Source of the DNA: Gemmatimonadaceae bacterium
GTDB lineage: Bacteria > Gemmatimonadota > Gemmatimonadetes > Gemmatimonadales > Gemmatimonadaceae
Assembly: GCA_947457545.1 (NCBI GenBank)
Contig: CANGXD010000001.1
Location: 170,464-234,463 of the forward strand
Length of the DNA: 64,000 nt
Direction of reading: 5' to 3'
The notes beneath the pieces are model-generated. The model was not told where the DNA came from and ran no database searches. It saw only the letters and a list, made by a program, of their open reading frames with translations. Shown in pieces: positions 36,729 through 43,982 of this stretch (positions are counted from its first letter, which is position 1; every line of letters starts with the position of its first letter). Position numbers and translations under genes: made by a program.

Positions 36729-37588
36729 CGCGCCCCCGGCGCCGGAATGAGCAGCAGGTCGTACAGGGCGTACGCCGCCGGCAGCACGAAGAACAGGGAG
36801 TCGAGTCGGTCGAGCACGCCGCCGTGTCCTGGGAACACCGTCCCGCTGTCCTTCACGCCGGCTTCACGCTTGAGCAGTGATTCCGCGAGATCACCGATCT
36901 GGGCCACGACGCTGATGGCGAGCCCGAAGATCACCAGCCCCCACGGCGTGAAGCCCAGCTGTGCCTTGGGCACGAGCAGCCAGTGCACGAACCCGTAGGC
37001 CACCGCCACCGTGAGCACGAGGCCGCCCACCGAACCCGCGACGGTTTTGCCCGGGCTGACGGATGGAATCAGCTTCCGCCCGCCAATGAGCCGGCCGGCG
37101 AAATACGCGCCGGTATCGCTAGCCCACGTGAGCACCACGGGAAAGATCACCGCCAGCGCGCCCGCCGTATCGCCGACGGCGTAGTTGTGATAGCGCAGGA
37201 CGTACACGAAGCTGATCGTGCCGCCGGTATACAGTGCGCCGAACACAGTGGTGCTCGCCGCCCCCAGCGGCTTTCCGTCCACGCCGCGCATCCAGATGGC
37301 GGCGGCCAGTATGGCGACGACGGTAAGCACCCACGCATAGAGCGGAATCGTGAGCACCCCCAGGTGCTGGGCGTGCACGCCCAGCGGAATGAGCGCACTC
37401 AGGATGACGCCGATGACGCTCATGGGGGTGCTCCCCCCTTCGCGCGCAATGCGATAGAACTCCCAGGCGGCGACGGCTGACAGTCCGCCGGCCATCGTCG
37501 CGAGGGCGGCATCACCGATCCAGATGATGCCCAGGGCGAGTGGCGCGCCGATCAGCGCCACGATCACACGACGTCCGAGTTCGTTCAC
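36725..37588 (-). CDS. cdsA: Phosphatidate cytidylyltransferase
   Basis: CdsA makes CDP-diacylglycerol from phosphatidate and CTP for phospholipid synthesis at the inner membrane. The 287-aa protein has about eight hydrophobic segments and the family signature near residue 235: SLLKREAGVKDSGTVFPGHGG followed by LDRLDSL. TWASDTGAYFAGRLIGGRKLIPSVSPGKT near 155 is also characteristic. It lies between uppS and dxr, as in many bacteria. Confidence 0.95.
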   Translation of the reverse strand: MNELGRRVIVALIGAPLALGIIWIGDAALATMAGGLSAVAAWEFYRIAREGGSTPMSVIGVILSALIPLGVHAQHLGVLTIPLYAWVLTVVAILAAAIWMRGVDGKPLGAASTTVFGALYTGGTISFVYVLRYHNYAVGDTAGALAVIFPVVLTWASDTGAYFAGRLIGGRKLIPSVSPGKTVAGSVGGLVLTVAVAYGFVHWLLVPKAQLGFTPWGLVIFGLAISVVAQIGDLAESLLKREAGVKDSGTVFPGHGGVLDRLDSLFFVLPAAYALYDLLLIPAPGAR

Positions 37589-37601
37589 TTCGAGGCGGGA
37601 A

Positions 37602-38351
37602 TTACGTACTCACCTTGCCAAAGCGACGGTCGCGACGTTGAAAGTCGCAAATCGCTTCGTACAATGCGGCGCGATCAAAATCGGGCCACAACACGCTGGA
37701 GATGTAGAGCTCCGCGTAGGCGACCTGCCAAAGCAGGAAATTGGAGAGACGCTGCTCACCCGAGGTACGGATCAGCAGGTCGGGATCGGGACAGCTGGCG
37801 GTGTACAGGCGATGCCGGAAGGCCTGCTCGTCGATGGCGTCTGGCGTGAGGACGCCGCGCTGGACATCTTCGGCGAGGAGGCGCGCCGCGCGCACCAGTT
37901 CCGCGCGGCCACCGTACGAAATGAACAGATTGAGACCGAGTCGCGTCCCACCAGCGGTTTCTTCACGCACGCGCGCGACAGCAGTCGCTGCCGCGGGGCT
38001 CAGACGATCGAGATCGCCATGGACGTGCACCTGCACGCCCTGCCGGGCCAGATCGGAAGCCTCGCGCGCGATGAACTCCTCGAGCAGCGACATCAACGCC
38101 GACACTTCGTGGGGCGGGCGCTGCCAGTTTTCCTGCGAGAACGCGAAAAGCGACAGCCACTCGACCCCAGCTTCGAGGCACCCTTCGACAACGGCGCGCA
38201 CGGCTTTCATGCCGGAGCGATGGCCGAATGGGCGGGGCATATGTCGCTCCCGCGCCCACCGGCCGTTGCCGTCCATGATGATGGCAATGTGCTTTGGCAC
38301 TGCCCCGTGCACGCGAATGCGTGCCAACAGATCCGACTCAGTGTCAGTCAT
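37602..38351 (-). CDS. uppS: Isoprenyl (undecaprenyl diphosphate) synthase
   Basis: UppS condenses isopentenyl diphosphate onto farnesyl diphosphate in cis to give the C55 lipid carrier of wall synthesis. The 249-aa protein has IAIIMDGNGRWA near residue 19 with the catalytic Asp and GHRSGMKAVR near residue 43. WLSLFAFSQENWQRP near residue 69 and RTSGEQRLSNFLLWQVAYAE near residue 196 are also standard. The C-terminus FQRRDRRFGK is typical. It precedes cdsA by 13 bases. Confidence 0.96.
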   Translation of the reverse strand: MTDTESDLLARIRVHGAVPKHIAIIMDGNGRWARERHMPRPFGHRSGMKAVRAVVEGCLEAGVEWLSLFAFSQENWQRPPHEVSALMSLLEEFIAREASDLARQGVQVHVHGDLDRLSPAAATAVARVREETAGGTRLGLNLFISYGGRAELVRAARLLAEDVQRGVLTPDAIDEQAFRHRLYTASCPDPDLLIRTSGEQRLSNFLLWQVAYAELYISSVLWPDFDRAALYEAICDFQRRDRRFGKVST

Positions 38352-38383
38352 CGATGGCGGGGGGCAGTGATGGGCACAACGGC

Positions 38384-38403
38384 GTGAGTCCGAAAGGACT
38401 CAC
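38384..38403 (-). terminator. Hairpin at the frr stop
   Basis: An 8-bp perfect stem (GTGAGTCC/GGACTCAC) with a four-base loop covers the frr stop codon. No U run follows, so it could be an mRNA processing or stability element rather than a terminator. Confidence 0.4.
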
Positions 38404-38954
38404 ACTTCCATGATTTCGGCTTCCTTCGCCTTCAGCGCCGTTTCGAGCTTCGCGATCTCGTCGTCGTGGACCTTCTGCAGTTCCTTTTCGGCCTGCTTCT
38501 TGTCGTCTTCGGAAACGCCGTCGACCTTCTTGATCTTGTCGCGGGCATCGGTGCGCGCGTGGCGGATGGCGATCTTGCCGTCTTCGGCCTGCTTGTGCAG
38601 CACCTTGGCGAGATCCTTACGCCGCTGCTCCGTCATGCTGGGGAGCGGTACGCGAATCACGCCGTTCTGGTGCGCCGGATCGAGCCCGAGTTCCGACTCG
38701 CGGATCGCCTTCTCGATGGCCTTGGCCTGCCCCTTGTCGAACGGAGTGACCAGCAGGATGCGCGGCTCGGGCGCCGATACCGACGCCACCTGATTGAGCG
38801 GCACCTGCGCGCCATACGCTTCGACACGGATCGTGTCGAGCATGTTGGGCGACGCCTTACCGGTGCGGATGCCCGAGAACTCGCGCTTGGTGTTGTCGAG
38901 GGCCTTTTCCATCCCGGCCTTCGCGTCCTTCAGAATCTGCGCAATAGTGCTCAT
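38400..38954 (-). CDS. frr: Ribosome recycling factor
   Basis: Frr splits post-termination ribosomes with EF-G. The 184-aa protein shows the family landmarks [19 protein letters not shown] near residue 18, [15 protein letters not shown] near residue 51, LTPFDKG-like [17 protein letters not shown] near residue 70, and [18 protein letters not shown] near residue 101. Its length is normal. The ATG overlaps the pyrH stop by four bases, and a small hairpin covers its own stop. Confidence 0.97.
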   Translation of the reverse strand: MSTIAQILKDAKAGMEKALDNTKREFSGIRTGKASPNMLDTIRVEAYGAQVPLNQVASVSAPEPRILLVTPFDKGQAKAIEKAIRESELGLDPAHQNGVIRVPLPSMTEQRRKDLAKVLHKQAEDGKIAIRHARTDARDKIKKVDGVSEDDKKQAEKELQKVHDDEIAKLETALKAKEAEIMEV

Positions 38955-39685
38955 GAAACCAGTGTCCCTACGCGTTCGCCCTGAATGGCGCGAGCGATCG
39001 CGCCGGGGCGGTGGAGGTTGAGTACGACGATCGGCAACTGGTTTTCCTTGCAGAGGGTAATGGCCGTCTGGTCCATGACCCGCAATTCTTCCAGCATCAC
39101 GTCGCGGTAGCTGATGGTCTCGTACAACTTGGCGGTCGGATCTTTCTTCGGATCGGCCGAATACACGCCATCGACGCTCGTGGCCTTGATGATGACATCG
39201 GCCTTCATCTGGATGGCACGCAGCACGGCCGCGGTGTCCGTCGAAAAATACGGGTTCCCGGTGCCGGCGGCAAAGATCACCGTCCGCCCCTTCTCGAAAT
39301 GCCGGAGGGCGCGGCGACGGATGTACGGCTCCGCCAATTCTTCCATGCGGATGGCGGTCATGACGCGCGTGTCGAGCCCCTTCTTTTCGAGCACGTCCTG
39401 CAGCGCCATCGCATTGATGACCGTACCCAACATGCCCATGTAATCGGCACCGACGCGGTCCATGCCCATTTGCGACAACTGGGTCCCGCGGACGATGTTA
39501 CCACCGCCAATCACGAGTCCCAGCTGTACGCCCATGCGGGCTACGTCCACGATCTGGTCGGCGAAGAAGCCGATGCGGTCGAAATCGAAACCGACTCCCC
39601 GCTCCCCGGCGAGTGCCTCGCCGGAGAGCTTGAGGAGAATGCGCTTGAAGCGCAGGTCGGACCCGCTGTTCGCGGCGTCGCTCAT
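38951..39685 (-). CDS. pyrH: Uridylate kinase
   Basis: PyrH phosphorylates UMP to UDP and is the bacterial-specific amino-acid-kinase fold enzyme. The 244-aa protein has [13 protein letters not shown] near residue 14, IGGGNIVRG near residue 61, [16 protein letters not shown] near residue 80 and [16 protein letters not shown] near residue 138, all typical. [19 protein letters not shown] follows. It sits six bases after tsf in the rpsB-tsf-pyrH-frr order. Confidence 0.97.
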   Translation of the reverse strand: MSDAANSGSDLRFKRILLKLSGEALAGERGVGFDFDRIGFFADQIVDVARMGVQLGLVIGGGNIVRGTQLSQMGMDRVGADYMGMLGTVINAMALQDVLEKKGLDTRVMTAIRMEELAEPYIRRRALRHFEKGRTVIFAAGTGNPYFSTDTAAVLRAIQMKADVIIKATSVDGVYSADPKKDPTAKLYETISYRDVMLEELRVMDQTAITLCKENQLPIVVLNLHRPGAIARAIQGERVGTLVS

Positions 39686-39691
39686 GGCGTG

Positions 39692-40573
39692 TTACTCGGC
39701 GCCGAGCTGCAGACGGGCGAAACGGTCCACCTTGATCTCGCCGCCCGCCTTCTTGGCGTGGTCGGCCACGAGCTGCGCGATCGTCAGGCTCGCGTCGCGG
39801 ACCCACGGCTGCGGGAGGAGCGTCACGTCCTTGAGGAACGCTTCGATCTTGCCCGTGGCGATCTTCTCGATCATCGCGTCCGGCTTGCCCGTTTCACGCG
39901 CCTGCTCTTCGGCGATACGCTTCTCGCTTTCAATCTTCTCGGCGGGCACACCCGTGCGATCGACGGCAATCGGCGCCGAAGCGGCGATGTGCTCGGCGAT
40001 GTACTTCACGAGTTCGAGCGTCGCTTCGTGCTTGGCGACTTCCGGCGACGAGGCCGTGATCTGCACGATGGTCGCGAGCTTGCCGTTGTGGTGCTTGTAC
40101 ATGCCCACCTGACCGTTCGCGCCAGCGTCGAAGCGCGCCGTGCGCTTCACGTTGACCGCTTCGCCCGTGCGCGCCGAGGCGGTCTTCACGAACTCGGCCA
40201 CCGTTTCGGCGGCGTTCGACGACAGCGGCTCAGCGAGCATGGTGTCGAGATCCGCGGCGGTCGACTGCACGCGATGTGCGACGAGCGTTGCGACGACCTT
40301 GCCGAAATCTTCGTTACGCGCCACGAAGTCGGTCTCACACGCGACTTCGATGAGCGCCGCCGACGTACCGTCGTTGAACACTTCACCACCGACGATGCCT
40401 TCGCTCGTCGAGCGATCGGCGCGCTTCTCAGCCTTGGCGATGCCCTTCTTGCGGAGGTATTCGACCGCAGCGCTCATGTCGCCGTTGGTCTCCTCGAGGG
40501 CCTTCTTGCAATCCATCATGCCGGCGCCTGTGCGCTGGCGGAGTTCCGAGACGTCCTTGGCCGTGATCGCCAT
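39692..40573 (-). CDS. tsf: Translation elongation factor Ts
   Basis: EF-Ts exchanges GDP for GTP on EF-Tu. The 293-aa protein has the N-terminal UBA-like domain with LRQRTGAGMMDCKKALEET near residue 11 and AVEYLRKKGIAKAEKRA near residue 36. It then has the core TDFVARNEDF motif near residue 80. The C-terminal QPWVRDASLTI is also typical. A ribosome site AGGAA lies upstream of the ATG. It is separated from rpsB by 197 bases that include a terminator-like hairpin, so part of its expression may be attenuated. Confidence 0.97.
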   Translation of the reverse strand: MAITAKDVSELRQRTGAGMMDCKKALEETNGDMSAAVEYLRKKGIAKAEKRADRSTSEGIVGGEVFNDGTSAALIEVACETDFVARNEDFGKVVATLVAHRVQSTAADLDTMLAEPLSSNAAETVAEFVKTASARTGEAVNVKRTARFDAGANGQVGMYKHHNGKLATIVQITASSPEVAKHEATLELVKYIAEHIAASAPIAVDRTGVPAEKIESEKRIAEEQARETGKPDAMIEKIATGKIEAFLKDVTLLPQPWVRDASLTIAQLVADHAKKAGGEIKVDRFARLQLGAE

Positions 40574-40680
40574 CGTCAGTTCCTGTCTATCGCTGAAGTG
40601 TGCGGAGTTGTACGTCGGAGAGTCCTGCTTTGATGCCGCGAGCCATCGAGATGCTCATCGTGCCTCGCGGGTATAACAAC

Positions 40681-40702
40681 GCCGCCGGGAGGTGCCGGCG
40701 GC
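40681..40702 (-). terminator. rpsB-tsf intergenic hairpin
   Basis: GCCGCCGG and CCGGCGGC arms around a six-base loop are followed on the minus strand by GTTGTTAT. It is a likely partial terminator or attenuator between rpsB and tsf, an arrangement known from other bacteria. Confidence 0.6.
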
Positions 40703-40770
40703 GTCGCGTTCCTGCTTCCCTGGCGAGCGACGCAAAGGTCGTTCGCCGGAGGTCGAGCCGGCGCCGAAAC

Positions 40771-41730
40771 TTACTCGGCGGAGTCGGCCGGAGCGTCGTC
40801 ACCAGCGGGCGCGTCACCGGCCGGGCTGTCACCAACCTTCAGGCGCGCCGCGATCGCTTCGGGCTTCGCACGACGACGACGGGGACGGCTGTTGTCGCCG
40901 CCGCCACGATTTTCGCCGCCGCCACGGTTGCCGCCGCCACGGTTATCACCGCCACGGTTGTCACGGCCACCACGATCCGCGCGCTCAGCGCCACGGTCGC
41001 TGGAGAACGTGTAGCTCTCCTGCTCTTCCTCGCTCGGACGGGCCGGCGCTTCACGACGCGCTTCGTCGATCGTGTCGGCGATGACCTTCGCGATCAGCTC
41101 GACCGAGCGGATGGCGTCGTCGTTACCGGCGATCGGCACGGTGATGAGATCGGGATCGGCATTCGTGTCGACGATGGCGACGATCGGCACACCGAGCTTG
41201 TTGGCTTCGGAGACCGCGATGCGCTCCTTCTTCGAGTCGATGATGAACAGCAGCCCCGGGAGGCGGTTCATCGTCTTGATGCCCGAGAGATACTTGGACA
41301 GCTTCTCGCGCTGACGCGACATGAGGAGCTGTTCCTTCTTCGTGTAGTTGAGCAGGCTGCCGTCTTCAGTGCCGGCCTCGAGCTCCTTGAGCTTCTTGAC
41401 CTGCTTCTTGACCGTCTGGTAGTTGGTCAGCATGCCGCCGAGCCAACGCTCGGTCACGAACATCCCGCCGCAGCGCGCGGCCTCGTCCTTGACGATGGCG
41501 GCCAGCTGGCGCTTGGTGCAGACGAAGAGAACGTTCTCGCCGCGCAGGACGACCTCGCGGACGAGCTTCTGCGCCAGTTCGATCTGGCGGAGCGTCTTCT
41601 GCAGGTCGATGATGTGAATGCCATTGCGCTCGGCGAAGATAAACCGGCGCATCTTGGGGTTCCAACGACGGGTCTGGTGCCCGAAGTGAACGCCCGCGGC
41701 GAGCAGCTGCTCGAGTGACGGACTAGCCAT
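40771..41730 (-). CDS. rpsB: 30S ribosomal protein S2 with RGG-rich C-terminal extension
   Basis: S2 binds the small subunit near S1. The chosen ATG at 41730 (MASPSLEQLL) has an AGGA site and gives 319 aa. The core has LLAAGVHFGHQTRRWNPKM near residue 9, FAERNGIHIIDLQKT near residue 31 and IVDTNADPDLITVPIAGNDDAIRS near residue 190. From about residue 226 a 90-residue tail follows the core: an acidic stretch, then repeated RGG/NRGG units at about 246-275, a basic SRPRRRRAKP and an acidic Asp/Ala end. Most S2 proteins end soon after the core. The tail keeps frame and GC character, so it is part of the gene. Confidence 0.96.
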   Translation of the reverse strand: MASPSLEQLLAAGVHFGHQTRRWNPKMRRFIFAERNGIHIIDLQKTLRQIELAQKLVREVVLRGENVLFVCTKRQLAAIVKDEAARCGGMFVTERWLGGMLTNYQTVKKQVKKLKELEAGTEDGSLLNYTKKEQLLMSRQREKLSKYLSGIKTMNRLPGLLFIIDSKKERIAVSEANKLGVPIVAIVDTNADPDLITVPIAGNDDAIRSVELIAKVIADTIDEARREAPARPSEEEQESYTFSSDRGAERADRGGRDNRGGDNRGGGNRGGGENRGGGDNSRPRRRRAKPEAIAARLKVGDSPAGDAPAGDDAPADSAE

Positions 41731-41798
41731 GAAAAGAAATCCTGTTGGGTTTTTGCAGAGTCGTCCGCGGTCGTCATCGCCCGTGGCGACTGTGCTCC

Positions 41799-41880
41799 CG
41801 AAGAGCACAGCACCCGCCACCGGCTCGGACCGCGTGTGAGATGTACTGGTCGAGCGCCCGGAGCCAGCGGCTCCGGGCGG
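41799..41880 (-). promoter_or_regulatory. rpsI-rpsB intergenic leader with two strong hairpins
   Basis: Two perfect stems lie in the 156-base gap. One at 41856-41880 (CGCCCGGAGCC/GGCTCCGGGCG, loop AGC) lies just after the rpsI stop. The other at 41799-41819 (CTGTGCTC/GAGCACAG with a UUCGG-type loop) lies about 70 bases before the rpsB start. Neither has a U run. A ribosomal-protein leader or processing function is an inference. Confidence 0.5.
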
Positions 41881-41886
41881 ACTCGA

Positions 41887-42276
41887 TTAACGCTTCGAGA
41901 ACTGGAAGCGCTTGCGGGCGCCAGCGCGGCCCGGCTTCTTGCGCTCGACCTCACGCGCATCGCGCGTGAGCAGGCCGAACTCGCGGAGCTTCTTGCGGCT
42001 GCCTTCGTCGAGCTTGACGAGGGCGCGGGCGACGGCGAGGCGCACCGCGCCAGCCTGACCCGACATGCCACCACCATTCAGCGTCGCCTTGACATCGAAC
42101 TTGCCGAGCGAGTCGGTCAGCGCGAACGGCTGCTGGATAGCGGAGACGAGCGTCGGGCGGGGGAAGTAGTCACCCAGCGTCCGGCCGTTGACTTCCCACT
42201 TGCCGGTGCCCGGCGTGAGATAGAGGCGGCACACCGCCTCCTTGCGACGGCCGACGGCCTGAATCTGTTCCGACAT
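41887..42276 (-). CDS. rpsI: 30S ribosomal protein S9
   Basis: S9 is a small-subunit head protein whose C-terminal tail reaches the P-site tRNA. The 129-aa product has GRRKEAVCRLYLTPGTGKWEVNGR near residue 9, GGGMSGQAGAVRLAVARAL near residue 68 and the basic terminus ending FQFSKR, where the final Lys-Arg is the conserved tRNA contact. Its ATG overlaps the rplM stop by one base. This matches the common rplM-rpsI operon. Confidence 0.97.
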   Translation of the reverse strand: MSEQIQAVGRRKEAVCRLYLTPGTGKWEVNGRTLGDYFPRPTLVSAIQQPFALTDSLGKFDVKATLNGGGMSGQAGAVRLAVARALVKLDEGSRKKLREFGLLTRDAREVERKKPGRAGARKRFQFSKR

Positions 42277-42725
42277 TACTTGGCCTCGGCGGTGGAGAAG
42301 GAAAGCTTGGCCGGGCTCTGCGCAATGTGCGGATGCTCGGCGCCGGCGAAGACGCGCAGCTTACGGCGAAGCACCTGACGGCCAAGGGCCGTCTTCGGCA
42401 GCATGCCGTACACGGCCTTCTCGATCACGCGCTCGGGGTGCTTGGCCAGCATCGTGGCAAAGGGCGTGTGCTTCTCATGGCCCATATAGCCGGTGTGGCT
42501 GAAGTAGGTCTTCTGTTCCGCCTTGCGGCCAGTGACCTGCACCTTCGACGCATTGATCACGATGACGAAGTCACCCGTGTCCATGTGCGGCGTGTACATG
42601 GGCTTGTGCTTGCCGCGGATGATCTTCGCGACTTCCGACGCGAGCCGGCCCAGGACCATTCCTTCCGCGTCGACGATATACCACCGACGGTCGATATCCT
42701 TCGGGGTCGCGCTGTAGGTCTTCAT
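42276..42725 (-). CDS. rplM: 50S ribosomal protein L13
   Basis: L13 is an early-assembling large-subunit protein. The 149-aa product starts [20 protein letters not shown]. It shows the family markers [17 protein letters not shown] near residue 26, GDFVIVINA near residue 49, and [28 protein letters not shown] near residue 110. The start at 42725 follows from homology. It is the first gene of a long minus-strand ribosomal run, with a strong promoter about 120 bases upstream and a hairpin in the leader. Confidence 0.97.
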   Translation of the reverse strand: MKTYSATPKDIDRRWYIVDAEGMVLGRLASEVAKIIRGKHKPMYTPHMDTGDFVIVINASKVQVTGRKAEQKTYFSHTGYMGHEKHTPFATMLAKHPERVIEKAVYGMLPKTALGRQVLRRKLRVFAGAEHPHIAQSPAKLSFSTAEAK

Positions 42726-43067
42726 GCTAAACGTGATCCGTGCGTGTTGCGGAGAAGCCGTGGACCGTGGGCATGCCGCCCGCGGATCGGCCCCCGGCAA
42801 AGGGTTACCGTAAAAGGTCCCGCCGGAAAACGGGACAGACTCGTAGCTTACATAGCTCTGAAGTGCCTGTCAATGCGGAGCTTGTGTCCGGTTTGGCATT
42901 CTGGGGCAATTTAGCCGTCCAGACCCCGGATCGCTGCGGCCCAGCCCCCGACACGATATGGGTCACAGACAGCCCCTTGCCGTTTCCGCGTTCCGGCCCC
43001 AACCTGTCGCGTTCGCCTACCGGAACCGGGACAGGATGCCCGGCCCCACTCGTACAGGAGCACGTGC
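42726..43067. other. Divergent intergenic region rplM/mscL
   Basis: These 342 non-coding bases hold the rplM promoter (42845-42873) and a leader hairpin at 42819-42838 (GTCCCG/CGGGAC arms). On the mscL side an AGGAG ribosome site is visible before 43068. I see no clear -35/-10 pair for mscL and no known riboswitch or RNA gene. Confidence 0.6.
42845..42873 (-). promoter_or_regulatory. Strong sigma70-type promoter for rplM-rpsI
   Basis: On the minus strand a perfect -35 TTGACA (42873-42868) and -10 TAAGCT (42850-42845) are spaced by 17 bases. The expected start near 42838 leaves a leader of about 113 bases to rplM. Confidence 0.75.
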
Positions 43068-43418
43068 ATGTCGATGATGTCGGAGTTCAAGGAGTTCGCG
43101 ATGAAGGGCAGCGTCATGGATCTCGCCATCGGCGTGGTCATTGGCGGTGCCTTTCAGAAAATCGTCGACAGCATGGTGTCGGACATCATTATGCCGGTCG
43201 TGGGACTCCTTACCGGAGGCATTGACTTCACCAACCGGTTCGTCACGGTCGGCGGCGGCACCTTCACGACGCTCGAAGAGGCCAAAAAAGCGGGCGCCCC
43301 CACGGTCGCCTACGGGCTCTTTCTCAATCAGGTCCTGACGTTCATCGTTGTCGCGTTCACGCTCTTTCTGGTCATCAAGGGCGTCAATCGCATGCGCCGA
43401 AACGAACCGGCCGCCTGA
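43068..43418 (+). CDS. mscL: Large-conductance mechanosensitive channel
   Basis: MscL is a homopentameric inner-membrane emergency valve for osmotic down-shock. The 116-aa product has the N-terminal amphipathic MMSEFKEFAMKGSVMDLAIGVVIGGAFQKIVDS region (first helix near residues 14-40) and the IIMPVVGLL segment. A short periplasmic loop and the second helix QVLTFIVVAFTLFLVIKGVNR near residues 88-108 follow. The C-terminus stops soon after (RRNEPAA), so the cytoplasmic helical bundle of longer MscL is missing. An AGGAG site precedes ATGTCG, and the second or third ATG nearby could also serve. Confidence 0.95.
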   Translation: MSMMSEFKEFAMKGSVMDLAIGVVIGGAFQKIVDSMVSDIIMPVVGLLTGGIDFTNRFVTVGGGTFTTLEEAKKAGAPTVAYGLFLNQVLTFIVVAFTLFLVIKGVNRMRRNEPAA

Positions 43419-43423
43419 TTTCG

Positions 43424-43456
43424 CATTCCCGCCGGAGGAATGCCTCCGGCGGGATG
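43424..43456. terminator. Bidirectional terminator-like hairpin after mscL
   Basis: Twelve-base arms (CCCGCCGGAGG/CCTCCGGCGGG) around an AATG loop lie between the convergent mscL and biotin-carrier genes. The flanking U runs are weak. Confidence 0.6.
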
Positions 43457-43469
43457 CGCGCACTACTCC

Positions 43470-43982
43470 CTACGCGGGCAGCGGGCCCAGTTCTACCAGC
43501 ACGGCCCCCTTGTTGACCGCCTCCCCCGCCTTGGCCCGCACCGCCGTGACCACCCCCGGCGCCGTCGCGCGGAGTTCGTTCTCCATCTTCATGGCCTCGA
43601 TCATCACGAGTCCCTGACCGGCACTCACGGTGTCGCCGACCGCCACCGCGACCCGTACCACCAGCCCCGGCATCGGCGCCAGCAACGGGGCCGGCCCGCT
43701 CGCCACGGCCGACGCCGCCGTCAGGTCCTTGATGGCGCGCAGCCGCTCATCCAGTGCTTCCGCCTCCACCCGGGTGCCGTCCACATCGAGCTGCCACAGC
43801 CCACGGCTCGCACCGCGCCGCGCCACCACCCGATGGACCTGTTCGCCGACACGCACCAGACGCACCGGCGTCCCCGCCACATGCGTCAACGAGACATCAT
43901 GGCGCGTGCCATCGACCGTGGCGTGCGCCCCCTCCAGCTCCACGGTGATGCGCTCACCATTGATATCCACGAGATACTTCAT
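43470..43982 (-). CDS. Biotin carboxyl carrier protein of acyl-CoA carboxylase
   Basis: This 170-aa protein starts MKYLVDINGE. Its C-terminal 75 residues form a biotinyl domain with PAPLLAPMPGLVVRV and the biotinylation motif IEAMKMEN (Lys132). Its first 95 residues resemble the region between the biotin carboxylase and carrier domains of propionyl/methylcrotonyl-CoA carboxylase alpha chains. The biotin carboxylase gene at 45441 lacks a carrier, so together they form a split alpha subunit. The ATG overlaps the upstream methyltransferase stop by four bases. It is probably the carrier for the PccB-like subunit at 46985. AccB of acetyl-CoA carboxylase is a less likely identity. Confidence 0.88.
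   Translation of the reverse strand: MKYLVDINGERITVELEGAHATVDGTRHDVSLTHVAGTPVRLVRVGEQVHRVVARRGASRGLWQLDVDGTRVEAEALDERLRAIKDLTAASAVASGPAPLLAPMPGLVVRVAVAVGDTVSAGQGLVMIEAMKMENELRATAPGVVTAVRAKAGEAVNKGAVLVELGPLPA

Noticed and set aside
40890..40980. Short tandem CCGCCACGGTT-like units resembling a repeat array
   Set aside because: They are the codons of the RGG/NRGG tail of S2; there are no spacers, so this is not a CRISPR or intergenic repeat.
43077..43463. Minus-strand frame opposite mscL
   Set aside because: Antisense to a secure channel gene.
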